A stretch of 64,000 bases of DNA from Enterococcus thailandicus (GCF_001886265.1 NZ_JXLE01000007.1:62001-126000); one strand, 5' to 3'; positions 1 to 9,214 are shown, numbered from the stretch's first letter. The notes: generated by a model not told the origin, from the letters alone. A program made the numbers and translations.

Positions 1-177
1 ACTGAATTCAAAGCAGCAGCAAGAAGCGAAAAGGGACTAGCATCAATTGCGATTGCAGCAGAGCTTTTGGCAAAAACAGCACTTGATTTGCTTCAACAAC
101 CAGAAACATTAACCACAATCAAAAAAGAGCATCAAGAACAGCTTGCTAAGAAGAAAGAACAGGGATCTTCTTTCTAA
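1..177 (+). CDS. M20-family amidohydrolase, C-terminal end (partial)
   Basis: The reading frame is open from the first base to TAA at 175-177 and gives 58 residues ending QGSSF. The stretch around KGLASIAIAAELLAKTALDL followed by a charged tail looks like the C-terminal helix of AbgB-like M20 amidohydrolases, which hydrolyse N-acyl or aminobenzoyl-glutamate amides. The catalytic and metal-binding part lies outside the window, so the family is a guess from the tail only. The gene stands just upstream of the T-box-controlled nhaC on the same strand, but the T-box implies separate control of nhaC. Confidence 0.5.
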   Translation, partial: TEFKAAARSEKGLASIAIAAELLAKTALDLLQQPETLTTIKKEHQEQLAKKKEQGSSF

Positions 178-240
178 AATGTTATCTTTTATTTTGAGCA
201 CAGAAAAATAAATCAGATTTTTTTGTTGACAAATATTTCT

Positions 241-466
241 TGAGGATGTAAGCTTCATGAAAGTCATCTTTTCAACAGTAGTAGCAGAGGTGTTTTGTTC
301 AGAAAGTCGGTGGTTGCTGCGAACCGATCAAGCCATGCTAACGAATTACATGAAAAGTTCAAAAAATAAAATATGTTATTTAAAGTGAAAAACAGATCTG
401 TTTTTAATTAAGGTGGTACCGCGGAGCAATTCGTCCTTAGTTGAAAACGGGTCTTTTTATTTTTAG
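241..466 (+). promoter_or_regulatory. T-box riboswitch leader, probably tyrosine-specific, upstream of nhaC
   Basis: The T-box sequence AAGGTGGTACCGCG is at 410-423 and its antiterminator partner CGTCCTT at 431-437. The competing terminator pairs AGATCTG (near 394) with CGGGTCT (448-454), followed by a T-run. Stem I can be drawn: CTTTTC (269-274) pairs with GAAAAG (352-357), with AGTA on one side and GAA (343-345) on the other, as in the T-box specifier loop. After GAA and one base comes TAC (347-349) followed by a purine, which fits a tyrosine specifier; UUA (346-348) would be followed by C and fits less well. NhaC-type antiporters under tyrosine T-boxes are known in Firmicutes. Confidence 0.85.
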
Positions 467-561
467 CCAGAGGGGGAAGCCAAAATGAATTGTGGCGGGA
501 TGATTCGATATTATTTCTTTTTTAGTACCTAATATTTTTAACTAAAAAAGGAGATATTATC

Positions 562-1965
562 ATGGAGAAAAAAGCAAATCCGAGTTTTGTAGAAGCAACA
601 TTAGTATTAGCAGTCGTCGTATTGAGCATTGCAGTTGGGGTAGTGGGATTGAAAATCTCACCAAATATTGCTATTTTAGCAGCTATCGGGATGGTTATGG
701 TTTACGCTGTTGTAAAGAAATACCCTTCTGAATGGTTGCATGAGGGAATTATTAATGGAATCAAACCAGGAATTATTCCAATTTTTATTTTTATTTTAGT
801 TGGTTCATTGATCGCAGTTTGGATTCAAGCGGGAATTATCCCAACCTTGATGGTGATTGGGTTTGATTTGATTAGTGTCCAATGGTTTGTCCCATCTGTC
901 TTTGTTGTTTGTGCGGTTGTAGGGAGTGCAGTTGGTAGTGCTTTTACAGTTATGTCAACAATTGGTATTGCCTTTTTCGGTATCGGAACAACGTTAGGTT
1001 TAAGTCCAGCTTTGGTAGTGGGTGCCATTGTTTCTGGTTCTGTCTTTGGAGATAAGATGTCTCCGTTGTCAGAGTCAACGAACTTGGCAGCAGCGATTGT
1101 CGATGCAGATTTATTTAAACATATCAAACATATGATGTGGTCAACTGTTCCGGCATTCGTACTTTCGTTTTTCTTATTCATGTTCTTAGGCCACACGGAT
1201 AAAGGTGCAAGTCTTTCAGCTATCCGTGAAGTCACAAATACGTTAGAAGCCAATTTTACAATTTCATTTTGGTCATTGATTCCACTTGTTTTGATGTTAG
1301 TATGTGCATGGAGAAAGGTACCAGCCATCTTAACTATTTTATTGAATATTGCTGTAGCAGTCGGAATGATTTTTATTCAAAACCCGCAGACGTCTGTGAA
1401 CCAATTAGCTTCTGTAATTGAATCAGGATTTGTGGCAAATACTGGAAATGAACAAATTGATGCGTTACTAAGTCGTGGAGGAATCGAAAGTATGATGCCG
1501 ACCGTTGCATTGATTATCTTGACTTTATCACTAGGTGGTTTGCTAATTGAGTTTGGGTTGATTTCAACTGTGATGGATGTTGTTTCTAAGCGGATGACCA
1601 GCACACCGAAGTTAATTTTTACAACATTGTTAACAAGTATCGGGGTCAACGTTTTCATTGGTGAACAATTCTTGTCAGTCATTTTGCCAGGAAATGCATT
1701 TAAAGACACGTTCAAAAAGGCTGGACTTGATCCAACTGTTCTAGGACGAACATTGGAAGATGGTGGTACAGTTATTAACTACTTAGTTCCTTGGGGGATT
1801 GCTGGTAGTTTCGTAGCAAGTACATTTGGTGTTCCAACATTAACGTACTTACCATTTGTTTTCTTTAGTTTGTTATCACCAGTCTTTTCAATGGTGAGTG
1901 CTTTCACTGGTTTAGGTATTTCAAAAATTGAATCAGAAGATGAATCAGAATTAGTTTCTGAATAA
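562..1965 (+). CDS. nhaC: NhaC-type Na+/H+ antiporter family protein
   Basis: 467 residues, almost entirely hydrophobic with about 11-12 predicted membrane spans, the usual length for the NhaC family (cation or substrate/H+ antiport in the cytoplasmic membrane). The family motif GDKMSPLSESTN is at about residues 163-174 and a second conserved acidic segment (GEQFLSVILPGNAF) lies in the C-terminal half. The start ATG follows AAAGGAG with good spacing. The gene sits alone behind a T-box, so expression should rise when tyrosyl-tRNA is uncharged. T-box NhaC proteins are suspected tyrosine or amino acid transporters rather than pure sodium exporters; that is inference. A perfect hairpin follows the stop codon. 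Confidence 0.9.
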   Translation: MEKKANPSFVEATLVLAVVVLSIAVGVVGLKISPNIAILAAIGMVMVYAVVKKYPSEWLHEGIINGIKPGIIPIFIFILVGSLIAVWIQAGIIPTLMVIGFDLISVQWFVPSVFVVCAVVGSAVGSAFTVMSTIGIAFFGIGTTLGLSPALVVGAIVSGSVFGDKMSPLSESTNLAAAIVDADLFKHIKHMMWSTVPAFVLSFFLFMFLGHTDKGASLSAIREVTNTLEANFTISFWSLIPLVLMLVCAWRKVPAILTILLNIAVAVGMIFIQNPQTSVNQLASVIESGFVANTGNEQIDALLSRGGIESMMPTVALIILTLSLGGLLIEFGLISTVMDVVSKRMTSTPKLIFTTLLTSIGVNVFIGEQFLSVILPGNAFKDTFKKAGLDPTVLGRTLEDGGTVINYLVPWGIAGSFVASTFGVPTLTYLPFVFFSLLSPVFSMVSAFTGLGISKIESEDESELVSE

Positions 1966-2009
1966 TAGCGGCGTATTTAAAAACAGGAAAAATATGCTGT
2001 AAAAATAAG

Positions 2010-2051
2010 ATTAGAGGGTAAAATCAAACATCATTGATTTTACCCTCTAAT
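2010..2051 (+). terminator. Perfect 18-bp inverted repeat after nhaC
   Basis: The arms 2010-2027 and 2034-2051 are perfect reverse complements around a 6-base loop (ACATCA). There is no long T-run after it on the + strand, so it may act as a processing or protection hairpin as much as a terminator. It separates nhaC from the repeat array that follows. Confidence 0.6.
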
Positions 2052-2061
2052 TGTCTAGTAA

Positions 2062-2532
2062 GGTTGTGGCGCAAAACGTTCAGCTCCGAAAAAATAATGA
2101 GCAACTGATAAAAATAGCATTTCATATTTTAGACAGTTGTAAGTTATTTCGAGGAGTTGTTTTGGGAACACCGTGGATAAGGTTGTGGCTCCAAGCGTTC
2201 AGCTCCGAAAAAATAATGAGCAACTGATAAAAATAGCATTTCATATTTTAGACAGTTGTAAGTTATTTCGAGGAGTTGCTTTGGGAACACCGTGGATAAG
2301 GTTGTGGCTCCAAGCGTTCAGCTCCGAAAAAATAATGAGCAACTGATAAAAATAGCATTTCATATTTTAGACAGTTGTAAGTTATTTCGAGGAGTTGCTT
2401 TGGGAACACCGTGGATAAGGTTGTGACGCAAAACGCCTAGTTCCGACAAGATAGCAATCATTAAAATAGTTTTCCATGTTTTGAAATGGATGCAAGCTCT
2501 ATTGAGGAATTGCTTCTTGAACACTAGTAATT
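2062..2532 (+). repeat. Tandem array of ~119-bp hairpin elements (cluster A, 3 close copies plus 1 divergent)
   Basis: Units start with GGTTGTGRC at 2062, 2181, 2300 and 2419, an exact 119-bp period. The first three are nearly identical and the fourth is divergent in its middle. Each unit ends GGGAACACCGTGGATAA and can fold along its whole length: CAGCTCCGAA pairs with the TTCGAGGAGTTG region and CAACTGATAAAAAT with the ATTTTAGACAGTTG region. The array lies between convergent genes, downstream of nhaC, whose stop codon is 96 bases before the first unit. This is the only cluster not directly next to a stop codon. Confidence 0.9.
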
Positions 2533-2534
2533 AG

Positions 2535-2575
2535 AAAAAAGAGAGGTGACAAAATTTTGTCACCTTTCTTTTTTG
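2535..2575. terminator. Bidirectional terminator
   Basis: Perfect arms AGGTGACAAAA (2544-2554) and TTTTGTCACCT (2555-2565), flanked by A-rich and T-rich runs. It ends the minus-strand permease gene and could also stop transcripts arriving through the repeat array. Confidence 0.85.
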
Positions 2576-3916
2576 CTAGGACTGATCAGATAAGGCGAAG
2601 GGTTCTTTGGGTTTTCGATAACTAAAGAAGATAATTAGGTAAAGTAAAGCAGTCAATAAAGTAACACCAAGTATATTGGTCATTAAAATACCAATGAAAA
2701 TTAAAGACAATGCAATTAGCGCAAATAGGTTGAGACTTTTATCGAACAAAGTACCTTTCTTTAGTGAAAGAACAAAAGCAGCAGAAACAATCATCAACCA
2801 AATAACTAATACGGTATAAGAAAGTGAACCTGCTAGATAACCAAATAACTCATCACCGACAAAGTAAGAAAGGATGACACCAAGGTAAAGAACACTGGTG
2901 CAAAAGAAAACTGAGCGTTGAGGTACTTGATGTTTATTTAGGACTGCAAAGGTTTTTGCAGCTCCTTTCTTATCTTTCAATCGGAAAAACAGCGTGCGCG
3001 AAGCAGCATAGACACCTGAATTGATGGAAGAAAACAAAGCTAGAACAATGACAAAATTGACAATATCCGCAGCAAATGGAATATTCATTTTTTCAAAAAC
3101 CATTACGAAAGGACTCACGTTACTGTTAGCCAGTGTGTTCCAAGGGAAAATAATCAAAAGTAAAAACAAAGGAATAATATAGAAGGAAACGATTCGTCCC
3201 ATCACACCTTTGACTGCTTTAGGAATAGCTTTTTTAGGATCATCTGCTTCACTAACTGTAATCGCAATCAGTTCAGAACCACCGTAAGAATAAATTACGA
3301 CTAACAAAGAATTAATGATTCCTTTCATTCCATGCGGTGCAAAGCCACCATGATTTGTCATTTGTTGTAAGGTGGGAAAAACGCCATGGCCAAACATCTG
3401 TTGTCCAACTAAATAAAGACCAAAAAGAATAAGTGCAATAATTACACTGATTTTAGCAAAAGCTAACCAATATTCTGTCTCAGCAAAAAGTCTCACGGAA
3501 TAGAGATTAATCAGTGTTGTGAGGACTGCTAAAATCAACACGAAGATCCACGCAGGGATATTAGGAAACCAAAGCTGTAAAAAAGATGCAGCTGCTACAG
3601 CTTCTGCAATAATGTTGATCATCCATAATGACCAGTAAACCCAATCAATAAAGTCAGCAGAGTGGGCACCAAGATAAGGGCGGATCAATCCAGAAAGGCC
3701 ATGCTGGTTCTCACCATCTAAAACAAGTTTTCCTAATCCAGTCATAACAATAAATAAAACGATGCCACCAATAGCAAATGCTAATAAGACGGAGGGACCT
3801 GCGATACTAATTGCTTCACCACTCCCTTTAAATAAACCTGCACCAATCGCGCCACCTAATGCTAGCATCGTAATGTGACGCGAACTCATTTGTTTTTTTA
3901 GTTTTGTATTTTCCAT
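2576..3916 (-). CDS. APC-superfamily amino acid permease
   Basis: About 446 residues with 12 predicted membrane spans. The N-terminus carries the APC signature around LALGGAIGAGLFKGSG and the segment GGSELIAITVSEADDPKKAI is typical of the AAT/AGT amino acid permeases (GabP, ProY, AnsP relatives). It should import an amino acid by proton symport; the substrate cannot be told from sequence. I start it at ATG 3916, which has AGAGG six bases upstream; the in-frame TTG at 3922 directly abuts that site and is less likely. It is a single gene with a terminator after it. Confidence 0.85.
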   Translation of the reverse strand: MENTKLKKQMSSRHITMLALGGAIGAGLFKGSGEAISIAGPSVLLAFAIGGIVLFIVMTGLGKLVLDGENQHGLSGLIRPYLGAHSADFIDWVYWSLWMINIIAEAVAAASFLQLWFPNIPAWIFVLILAVLTTLINLYSVRLFAETEYWLAFAKISVIIALILFGLYLVGQQMFGHGVFPTLQQMTNHGGFAPHGMKGIINSLLVVIYSYGGSELIAITVSEADDPKKAIPKAVKGVMGRIVSFYIIPLFLLLIIFPWNTLANSNVSPFVMVFEKMNIPFAADIVNFVIVLALFSSINSGVYAASRTLFFRLKDKKGAAKTFAVLNKHQVPQRSVFFCTSVLYLGVILSYFVGDELFGYLAGSLSYTVLVIWLMIVSAAFVLSLKKGTLFDKSLNLFALIALSLIFIGILMTNILGVTLLTALLYLIIFFSYRKPKEPFALSDQS

Positions 3917-4174
3917 AAGCAACCTCTTTTCTGTACGTGTTTCATGAATAAAAAATAACGTTGCTTAATAATACCAAATATTCTGACAATTTCAACTATT
4001 CTAAAAAATTTTTTGGATACTTTAATCAAATCGTCATAAAATTGAAAGATAAAAACGAAAAGAATGGATAAAAAGAGAGACTAATTTTATTCATTCAGAG
4101 CATAATATTCGCTTTTTTATTTCTATAAGAGCTATGATTAGGAAAATTCTTTATGGGAAAGTGAGGAGAATGAA

Positions 4175-5086
4175 ATGGCTGATACTCATGAAATTTTACT
4201 CGTCGCAAAAGATAAAAACTTATATTTTTTTCCTTTCATTGACTCATTCGAAGTGATTTCTGGAAAAGACTTATTTGATGAACAGTTTTTACGAATGAAT
4301 GCTGCAAAGTTTCGCCAATATCAACTGATTATTTTTTTGGATTTTGGATTTGAAGTGGCGATGGCTGCTCAAGTTCGTTCGTTGACTCAGGCAAAAATAG
4401 TTGTTTTCTTTTGGAATCACTTTAAAAAAGAACATTATGAATTATTGGAACAAGTACAAAAGGATTCAGCGATTGATGAAGTTTATCATTTTGATGCGTT
4501 GGAAGCACATGAGTTAGGTTTGAAGCACAATAGCTCCTTCTATTCTACAAATGTCCAACTACCCAAGGAACAAATCACAACAGATTTATTTTTTGGTGCG
4601 ACTGATAATGGACGAAAGAATCTTGCTGAACAGTACCGAGCAGATTTTTCAGCAAGAGGTGTAACGACTAATTATTTTATTTTACCATTGAGAGGTAACG
4701 AACAAGTTGGCTATTTAAGTTACTCGGAATATTTGAGATTAGTGGCAAAAAGCCGGGGGATTTTAGAGTTGCTTCGTGCAGGACAACAGGGCGTAACATT
4801 GCGGACATTTGAATCCATGTACTTCCAGAAGAAATTGGTGACTGGAAACGATGTGATTTTTGATTATCAATGTTACCATCCAGATAATATCTTTTTATTG
4901 TCGCAACGATCTTTGGATGAATTACCCGAATTTCTTAACCAGCCCTATCAGTCAGTTTCGCCAGAAATTCTTGATTTCTTTGATGCGCCAAACTGGGCTA
5001 AGCGCTTCTTGGCTACTGATGAACTACTTTTTGAGCGTTATGAGTACCGGGCAGCTTTGCTGGAAAGGTTGAAGAAGAGAGGGTAA
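4175..5086 (+). CDS. Glycosyltransferase-like protein of unknown acceptor
   Basis: 303 residues, no signal peptide or membrane span, so cytoplasmic. The C-terminal half has SRGILELLRAGQQGVTLRTF and KKLVTGNDVIFDY, which resemble the nucleotide-sugar binding end of GT-B-like CgeB/capsule biosynthesis proteins (orphan surface-polysaccharide glycosyltransferases). The N-terminal half reads as an alpha/beta domain with the hydrophobic strand YQLIIFLDFGF. ATG 4175 follows GTGAGGAG. It is alone between a divergent permease and a convergent terminator, so context adds nothing. A glycosyltransferase role is inference from the C-terminal motif; donor and acceptor are unknown. Confidence 0.55.
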   Translation: MADTHEILLVAKDKNLYFFPFIDSFEVISGKDLFDEQFLRMNAAKFRQYQLIIFLDFGFEVAMAAQVRSLTQAKIVVFFWNHFKKEHYELLEQVQKDSAIDEVYHFDALEAHELGLKHNSSFYSTNVQLPKEQITTDLFFGATDNGRKNLAEQYRADFSARGVTTNYFILPLRGNEQVGYLSYSEYLRLVAKSRGILELLRAGQQGVTLRTFESMYFQKKLVTGNDVIFDYQCYHPDNIFLLSQRSLDELPEFLNQPYQSVSPEILDFFDAPNWAKRFLATDELLFERYEYRAALLERLKKRG

Positions 5087-5101
5087 TTAAATAAATACAC
5101 T

Positions 5102-5138
5102 AAAAAGAGCGTAAGCCGTTTAGGTTACGCTCTTTTTT
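5102..5138. terminator. Bidirectional terminator
   Basis: Arms AAAAGAGCGTAA (5103-5114) and TTACGCTCTTTT (5125-5136) are perfect complements with A- and T-runs on both sides, placed between convergent genes ending at 5086 and 5139. Confidence 0.9.
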
Positions 5139-6080
5139 CTATTTTGCCCCCAAAAGGCCTTCTTTTGCATGAACGAGTTGCGTTAAGAAAGCACAATAAG
5201 GTGTTTGAATACCATATTTTTGTCCTTTGCGCCAAACAGCACCATTTATATAATCAATTTCAGTCAAACGATGATTTTTGATTAAGTCTTGATACATTGA
5301 AGGGTAATGAAGACCGATATTTGCAGGATCATAAGTTGCTGCAATGTGCTCGTTGACTTCTGGTTGGTCAAGCTGAATCCCTTCTTCAGCAGCAACAGCA
5401 GCAAATTCTGCAACAATTGTTTCAACAATCTCATTTGCGACGGGTTGTTCCCCAAAGCCAGCGATGTTGCAGTCTAAAATCGTACATAAGCCATTTAGTG
5501 TACCGTTGACACAAGCTTTGCGCCAAATCGAATAACGAACATTTCGACTATAGACCGGATTTAGGTTTGCTTCGTCAAAAACACGAACGACTTCATGCGC
5601 AAAAGTTTCGCCCTCAGGTTCAAGATTTTCTAATTCGATTTCACCATTTCCCAATAAGGTTACTTTCCCTGGTCCATCCAAACCGGCAGTCCACATTGTG
5701 ATACCAAATAAAATGTTTTTCTTAGGAACATATTTTTCTAACACATCTTCATGTCCTAAACCATTCAATAAACAAAGAACATGGGTCTTTTCAGTAATAA
5801 TTGATTGGATTGCGTGGAACATGTCGTCTAATTGATTTGCTTTAGTTAATGCAACGATCAAATCAACTTGTGTTTGACTTTCAATCAATTCTTCAGGTGA
5901 ATAAATAGGAATTTTGGCAACAACTTCTTCTCCATTGAAGTCTGCAACCAAGCCATGTTCTCGAATAGCTTCAATATGTTCGGGCCAACGATCAATCAAA
6001 ATCACGTCATTCCCACTTTGATGAAGCATTAGTCCGATTCGGCTACCCATTGCGCCTGCACCAGCGATAGCAATTTTCAT
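5139..6080 (-). CDS. panE: 2-dehydropantoate 2-reductase
   Basis: 313 residues, the normal size for ketopantoate reductase. The NADPH-binding Rossmann motif GAGAMG is at residues 7-12, and the C-terminal domain has the family's IWRKACVNGTLN segment with the likely catalytic lysine. It reduces 2-dehydropantoate to pantoate with NADPH in the cytoplasm, the second step of pantothenate synthesis. No other pantothenate synthesis genes (panB, panC) are next to it; the window does carry panT, coaB and coaC far away (60666-62613). Many PanE paralogues act on other 2-oxoacids, so the substrate is less certain than the fold. ATG 6080 follows GGAGAG. Confidence 0.8.
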   Translation of the reverse strand: MKIAIAGAGAMGSRIGLMLHQSGNDVILIDRWPEHIEAIREHGLVADFNGEEVVAKIPIYSPEELIESQTQVDLIVALTKANQLDDMFHAIQSIITEKTHVLCLLNGLGHEDVLEKYVPKKNILFGITMWTAGLDGPGKVTLLGNGEIELENLEPEGETFAHEVVRVFDEANLNPVYSRNVRYSIWRKACVNGTLNGLCTILDCNIAGFGEQPVANEIVETIVAEFAAVAAEEGIQLDQPEVNEHIAATYDPANIGLHYPSMYQDLIKNHRLTEIDYINGAVWRKGQKYGIQTPYCAFLTQLVHAKEGLLGAK

Positions 6081-6237
6081 GTCAGTTCTCTCCTTTAAAA
6101 TTCGTTTCTTAAAACCGTTCTATTCTAGTATATAGAAAAAAAGCAAAAATTAGGATTGTTTTGTTTGATAAAAACGAAGAAAAGTGTCTAACTGAAAGAA
6201 AGAGAATCTAAAAAAAGTATGTCAGGAGGCGAAGTAA

Positions 6238-7356
6238 ATGAATATTTTGGTTGCAATTGATTCCTTTAAGGGAAGCGCGACTTCATTTGAATTAAATCAA
6301 GCGGTTGCTCGTGGCTGGCAAGCCGTTCATTCAACTGACCAGTTAATAAACGTCCCCATTGCAGATGGCGGAGAAGGGACAGCACAAGCTTTGTTCTATT
6401 CATTAGGTGGAAAATGGCAAAAATTTTCTGGGGGAGACTTGTTATTTAGAAAACATGAAAGTCGCTATTTGATTACCCAGTGGCAGGGAAAAAAAATCGC
6501 AGTGATTGAGTCTGCTGAAGTGATTGGTATTGATTTACTGGAACAAGCAACAGATCAAACAATTCGTTTAGCTTCTAGTTTTGCATTAGGAGAAATAATT
6601 AAGGATGCGTTAGCACAACGAGTTGATGAAATTATCGTTACACTAGGTGGCAGTGGTTGTTCGGATGGCGGGTTGGGCTTACTGCAATCTTTAGGTGCAA
6701 AGCTTGAAGGCGTAAAGGATGGTAACCCATTACTGACAGCGGGAAAAGTCAATCTTCAAGCAAGTAAAGCCCACTTTTCTCATACAAAATTACGAATTGC
6801 TGCGGATGTAACTAGCCCGTATACTGGCGAAAAAGGAGCAGCAAAATTATTCGGTAAACAAAAAGGAGCATCACCTGAAACAATCGATTTTTTAGAGAAA
6901 CAGGCAAAAAAACTAGCGAAACAATGGTCCAAAGAATATCAAATTGACCTTGAAAAAATTCCGGGAAGTGGAGCAGCTGGTGGCATAGGTGGTGCGTTAT
7001 TTTTACTTGGAGCACAGATGATTAATGGCTTTGAATTGATTAGCCAAATGATCGAACTAGAAGCAAAAGTAAAACAAGCAGACTGGATTGTGACGGGTGA
7101 AGGGAAAATCGATCAGCAAACAATCCATGGAAAGGTTCCTTATGGTGTAGCCATGTTAGCGAAAAAATACAAGAAACCGATTGTTGCTTTTTGCGGCAGT
7201 CGCCAGCCCGATTTAGGGGAATTAACCAACTATTTGCCAGCAGTTTTTAGTATTCAATTAGGACCAATTCGATTACGTGAGGCAATGGAGCATGAACGAA
7301 CAATGGAAAATATTGCTATTTTGGCGGGAAATATTTGTCAACTTATCCGTCGTTAA
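6238..7356 (+). CDS. Glycerate kinase (GlxK/GarK family)
   Basis: 372 residues, the usual length of the family. The N-terminus MNILVAIDSFKGSATS and internal segments ADGGEGTAQAL, GGSGCSDGGLGLLQSLGA and GSGAAGGIGGAL are the conserved glycerate-2-kinase signatures. The enzyme phosphorylates D-glycerate with ATP, feeding it into glycolysis. ATG 6238 is preceded by TCAGGAGGCGAAG. No glycerate transporter or glyoxylate genes are adjacent. A link with the GH38 mannosidase far downstream, whose relatives can release glycerate from mannosylglycerate, is only a thought, not supported by linkage. Confidence 0.88.
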   Translation: MNILVAIDSFKGSATSFELNQAVARGWQAVHSTDQLINVPIADGGEGTAQALFYSLGGKWQKFSGGDLLFRKHESRYLITQWQGKKIAVIESAEVIGIDLLEQATDQTIRLASSFALGEIIKDALAQRVDEIIVTLGGSGCSDGGLGLLQSLGAKLEGVKDGNPLLTAGKVNLQASKAHFSHTKLRIAADVTSPYTGEKGAAKLFGKQKGASPETIDFLEKQAKKLAKQWSKEYQIDLEKIPGSGAAGGIGGALFLLGAQMINGFELISQMIELEAKVKQADWIVTGEGKIDQQTIHGKVPYGVAMLAKKYKKPIVAFCGSRQPDLGELTNYLPAVFSIQLGPIRLREAMEHERTMENIAILAGNICQLIRR

Positions 7357-7365
7357 TTTTTTTGA

Positions 7366-7610
7366 TTGACAAAAATTTTAAATCTGTGTTAACGTAATAG
7401 ACAAATAAACCAAAGTGAGGGATCCGTGCATTGAAAAAATAAGTCAATTGATTGAAGCTGCATTCAGACTGTACCTTGATGAAACAAGGGAGCAGTGTGC
7501 AGATTTTCAGAATTGGCTAGTTTTTCAATGGAGGGGTCTTTTTTTGCGCCCGTACCTTTGTGACCAGTTCTGAAAATAGGACTGGTCTTTTTTTACGAGG
7601 TGAATTATTG
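7366..7610 (+). promoter_or_regulatory. Attenuator leader of the ABC-F gene, with promoter, minimal leader ORF and two terminators
   Basis: TTGACA at 7366-7371 with a weak -10 near 7389-7395 marks the promoter. After GTGAGG (7415-7420) are minimal frames: GTG-CAT-TGA (7426-7434) and TTG-AAA-AAA-TAA (7431-7442). CATTGAAAAA.. TCAATT (7429-7449) can pair with AATTGGCTAGTTTTTCAATG (7511-7530), enclosing a hairpin CTGCA..TGCAG (7459-7502) and followed by a T-run at 7539-7545. A second terminator GACCAGTTCT/AGGACTGGTC with seven Ts lies at 7561-7596, just before the start codon. GATTTTCAGAATTGG (about 7502-7515) can instead pair with CCAGTTCTGAAAAT and open that terminator. This is the layout of ribosome-stalling attenuation seen for antibiotic-resistance ABC-F genes. 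Confidence 0.75.
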
Positions 7611-9116
7611 ATGTCTAAAATCGAAATAAAACAACTGACTTTTGGTTATGATAACCAAGAAACAACTATTTTTAATGAAGCAAACTTAAACTTTGATACA
7701 CAATGGAAACTGGGATTGATTGGCCGAAATGGTCGTGGTAAAACAACACTCTTAACGATTTTACAAAACCAATTACCTTATCAAGGACAAATCGTCCATC
7801 AACAAGAATTTGTCTATTTTCCGCAAAAAACACAAGACACCAGTCGCTTGACTTATTATGTCTTGAATGATGTAACTGATTTTGAGATTTGGGAAATTGA
7901 ACGCGAGTTGAATTTGATGGAAACAAATCCGGAAATCTTATGGCGTCCGTTTGATACTCTTTCTGGTGGCGAAAAAACAAAAGTTTTATTGGCATTGTTA
8001 TTTGTGGACGAAGCCCGTTTTCCTTTGATTGATGAGCCAACCAATCATTTAGACTTAGCTGGTCGGCAACAAGTAGCAAAATACTTGAAGAAGAAACAAC
8101 AAGGATTTATTGTAGTTAGCCACGATCGGGCGTTTATCGATGAAGTGGTGGATCATGTATTAGCAATTGAAAAAACACAGTTAGAACTCTATCAAGGAAA
8201 CTTTACTGTTTATGAAGAACAAAAACGTCTTCGTGATGAATTTGAACTAGCGCAGAATGAAAAAATCAAAAAAGAAGTTAGTCGGTTGAAGAAAACAGCT
8301 GCAGAAAAAGCAGAATGGTCTCGTTCGCGTGAAGGCGATAAAACGAAGAAACGTGTCGGATTTGTTGATACTGAAGATCGCCGAAAAAACCTCGGAGCAA
8401 TTGGTGCAGACGCTGCTCGAACGATGAAACGCTCCAAGGCCATTGTTAATCGAATGGAAACCCAGATTGGGGAGAAAGAAAAATTGTTAAAGGATATTGA
8501 ATATATTGATGCGTTGACAATGAATTATCAGCCTTCTTATCATAAACGCTTGTTGAGTGTAGAAGAGTTGCAATTGAGCTATGAGTCACCATTGTTTGAA
8601 AAAATTAATTTTACGGTTGAGCAAGGAGAACGAGTTGCATTAGCTGGTCAAAATGGTGCTGGAAAATCTTCAGTAATTTACTACTTGCTAAATCAATTTC
8701 AAGGAATAGCCGAAGGAAAAGTGAGCTATCCTCAGAATCTCCGAATTAGTTATGTTCGCCAAAATTATGAAGACAATCGTGGAACGCTTAGTGATTTTGC
8801 TGAAAAAAATCAAGTAGACTATCAAGCTTTCTTGAACAATTTGCGGAAACTGGGAATGGAACGTGAAGTTTTTCATAATAAAATTGAACAAATGAGTATG
8901 GGACAACGAAAAAAAGTTGAGCTAGCTAAATCATTAGCACAACCTGCTGAATTATATATTTGGGATGAACCATTGAATTATTTGGATGTATTCAATCAAA
9001 AGCAATTAGAACAACTATTGCTTACGGTCAAGCCAGCGATGCTCTTTGTTGAACATGATCAAACTTTCTTGAAGAAAGTCGCAAATCAAGTGATTACTTT
9101 AACACCAGTCAACTAG
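7611..9116 (+). CDS. ABC-F ribosomal protection protein, Lsa/Eat(A) type
   Basis: 501 residues with two ABC domains and no membrane span. Domain 1 has GRNGRGKTT, LSGGEKTK and IDEPTNHLD; domain 2 has GQNGAGKSS, MSMGQRKK and WDEPLNYLD. The overall text is very close to Lsa(A) of E. faecalis and Eat(A) of E. faecium as I remember them, including the interdomain KKEVSRLKKTAAEKAEWS region. These proteins bind the ribosomal E site and dislodge lincosamides, pleuromutilins and streptogramin A. I start at ATG 7611 after ACGAGGTG; an in-frame upstream start at 7560 would lie inside the terminator hairpin. Whether this allele gives resistance cannot be judged from sequence. Expression is probably drug-induced through the leader. 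Confidence 0.88.
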   Translation: MSKIEIKQLTFGYDNQETTIFNEANLNFDTQWKLGLIGRNGRGKTTLLTILQNQLPYQGQIVHQQEFVYFPQKTQDTSRLTYYVLNDVTDFEIWEIERELNLMETNPEILWRPFDTLSGGEKTKVLLALLFVDEARFPLIDEPTNHLDLAGRQQVAKYLKKKQQGFIVVSHDRAFIDEVVDHVLAIEKTQLELYQGNFTVYEEQKRLRDEFELAQNEKIKKEVSRLKKTAAEKAEWSRSREGDKTKKRVGFVDTEDRRKNLGAIGADAARTMKRSKAIVNRMETQIGEKEKLLKDIEYIDALTMNYQPSYHKRLLSVEELQLSYESPLFEKINFTVEQGERVALAGQNGAGKSSVIYYLLNQFQGIAEGKVSYPQNLRISYVRQNYEDNRGTLSDFAEKNQVDYQAFLNNLRKLGMEREVFHNKIEQMSMGQRKKVELAKSLAQPAELYIWDEPLNYLDVFNQKQLEQLLLTVKPAMLFVEHDQTFLKKVANQVITLTPVN

Positions 9117-9214
9117 TTTTTGCTTTCTTGAAAGGTGGACGTTGATGAAAGCTTTTGGTATGTTGTAGGTAGTTTATAAAAATCAAAGATGAAGAGCAAA
9201 GGGAGTTTTATGAC

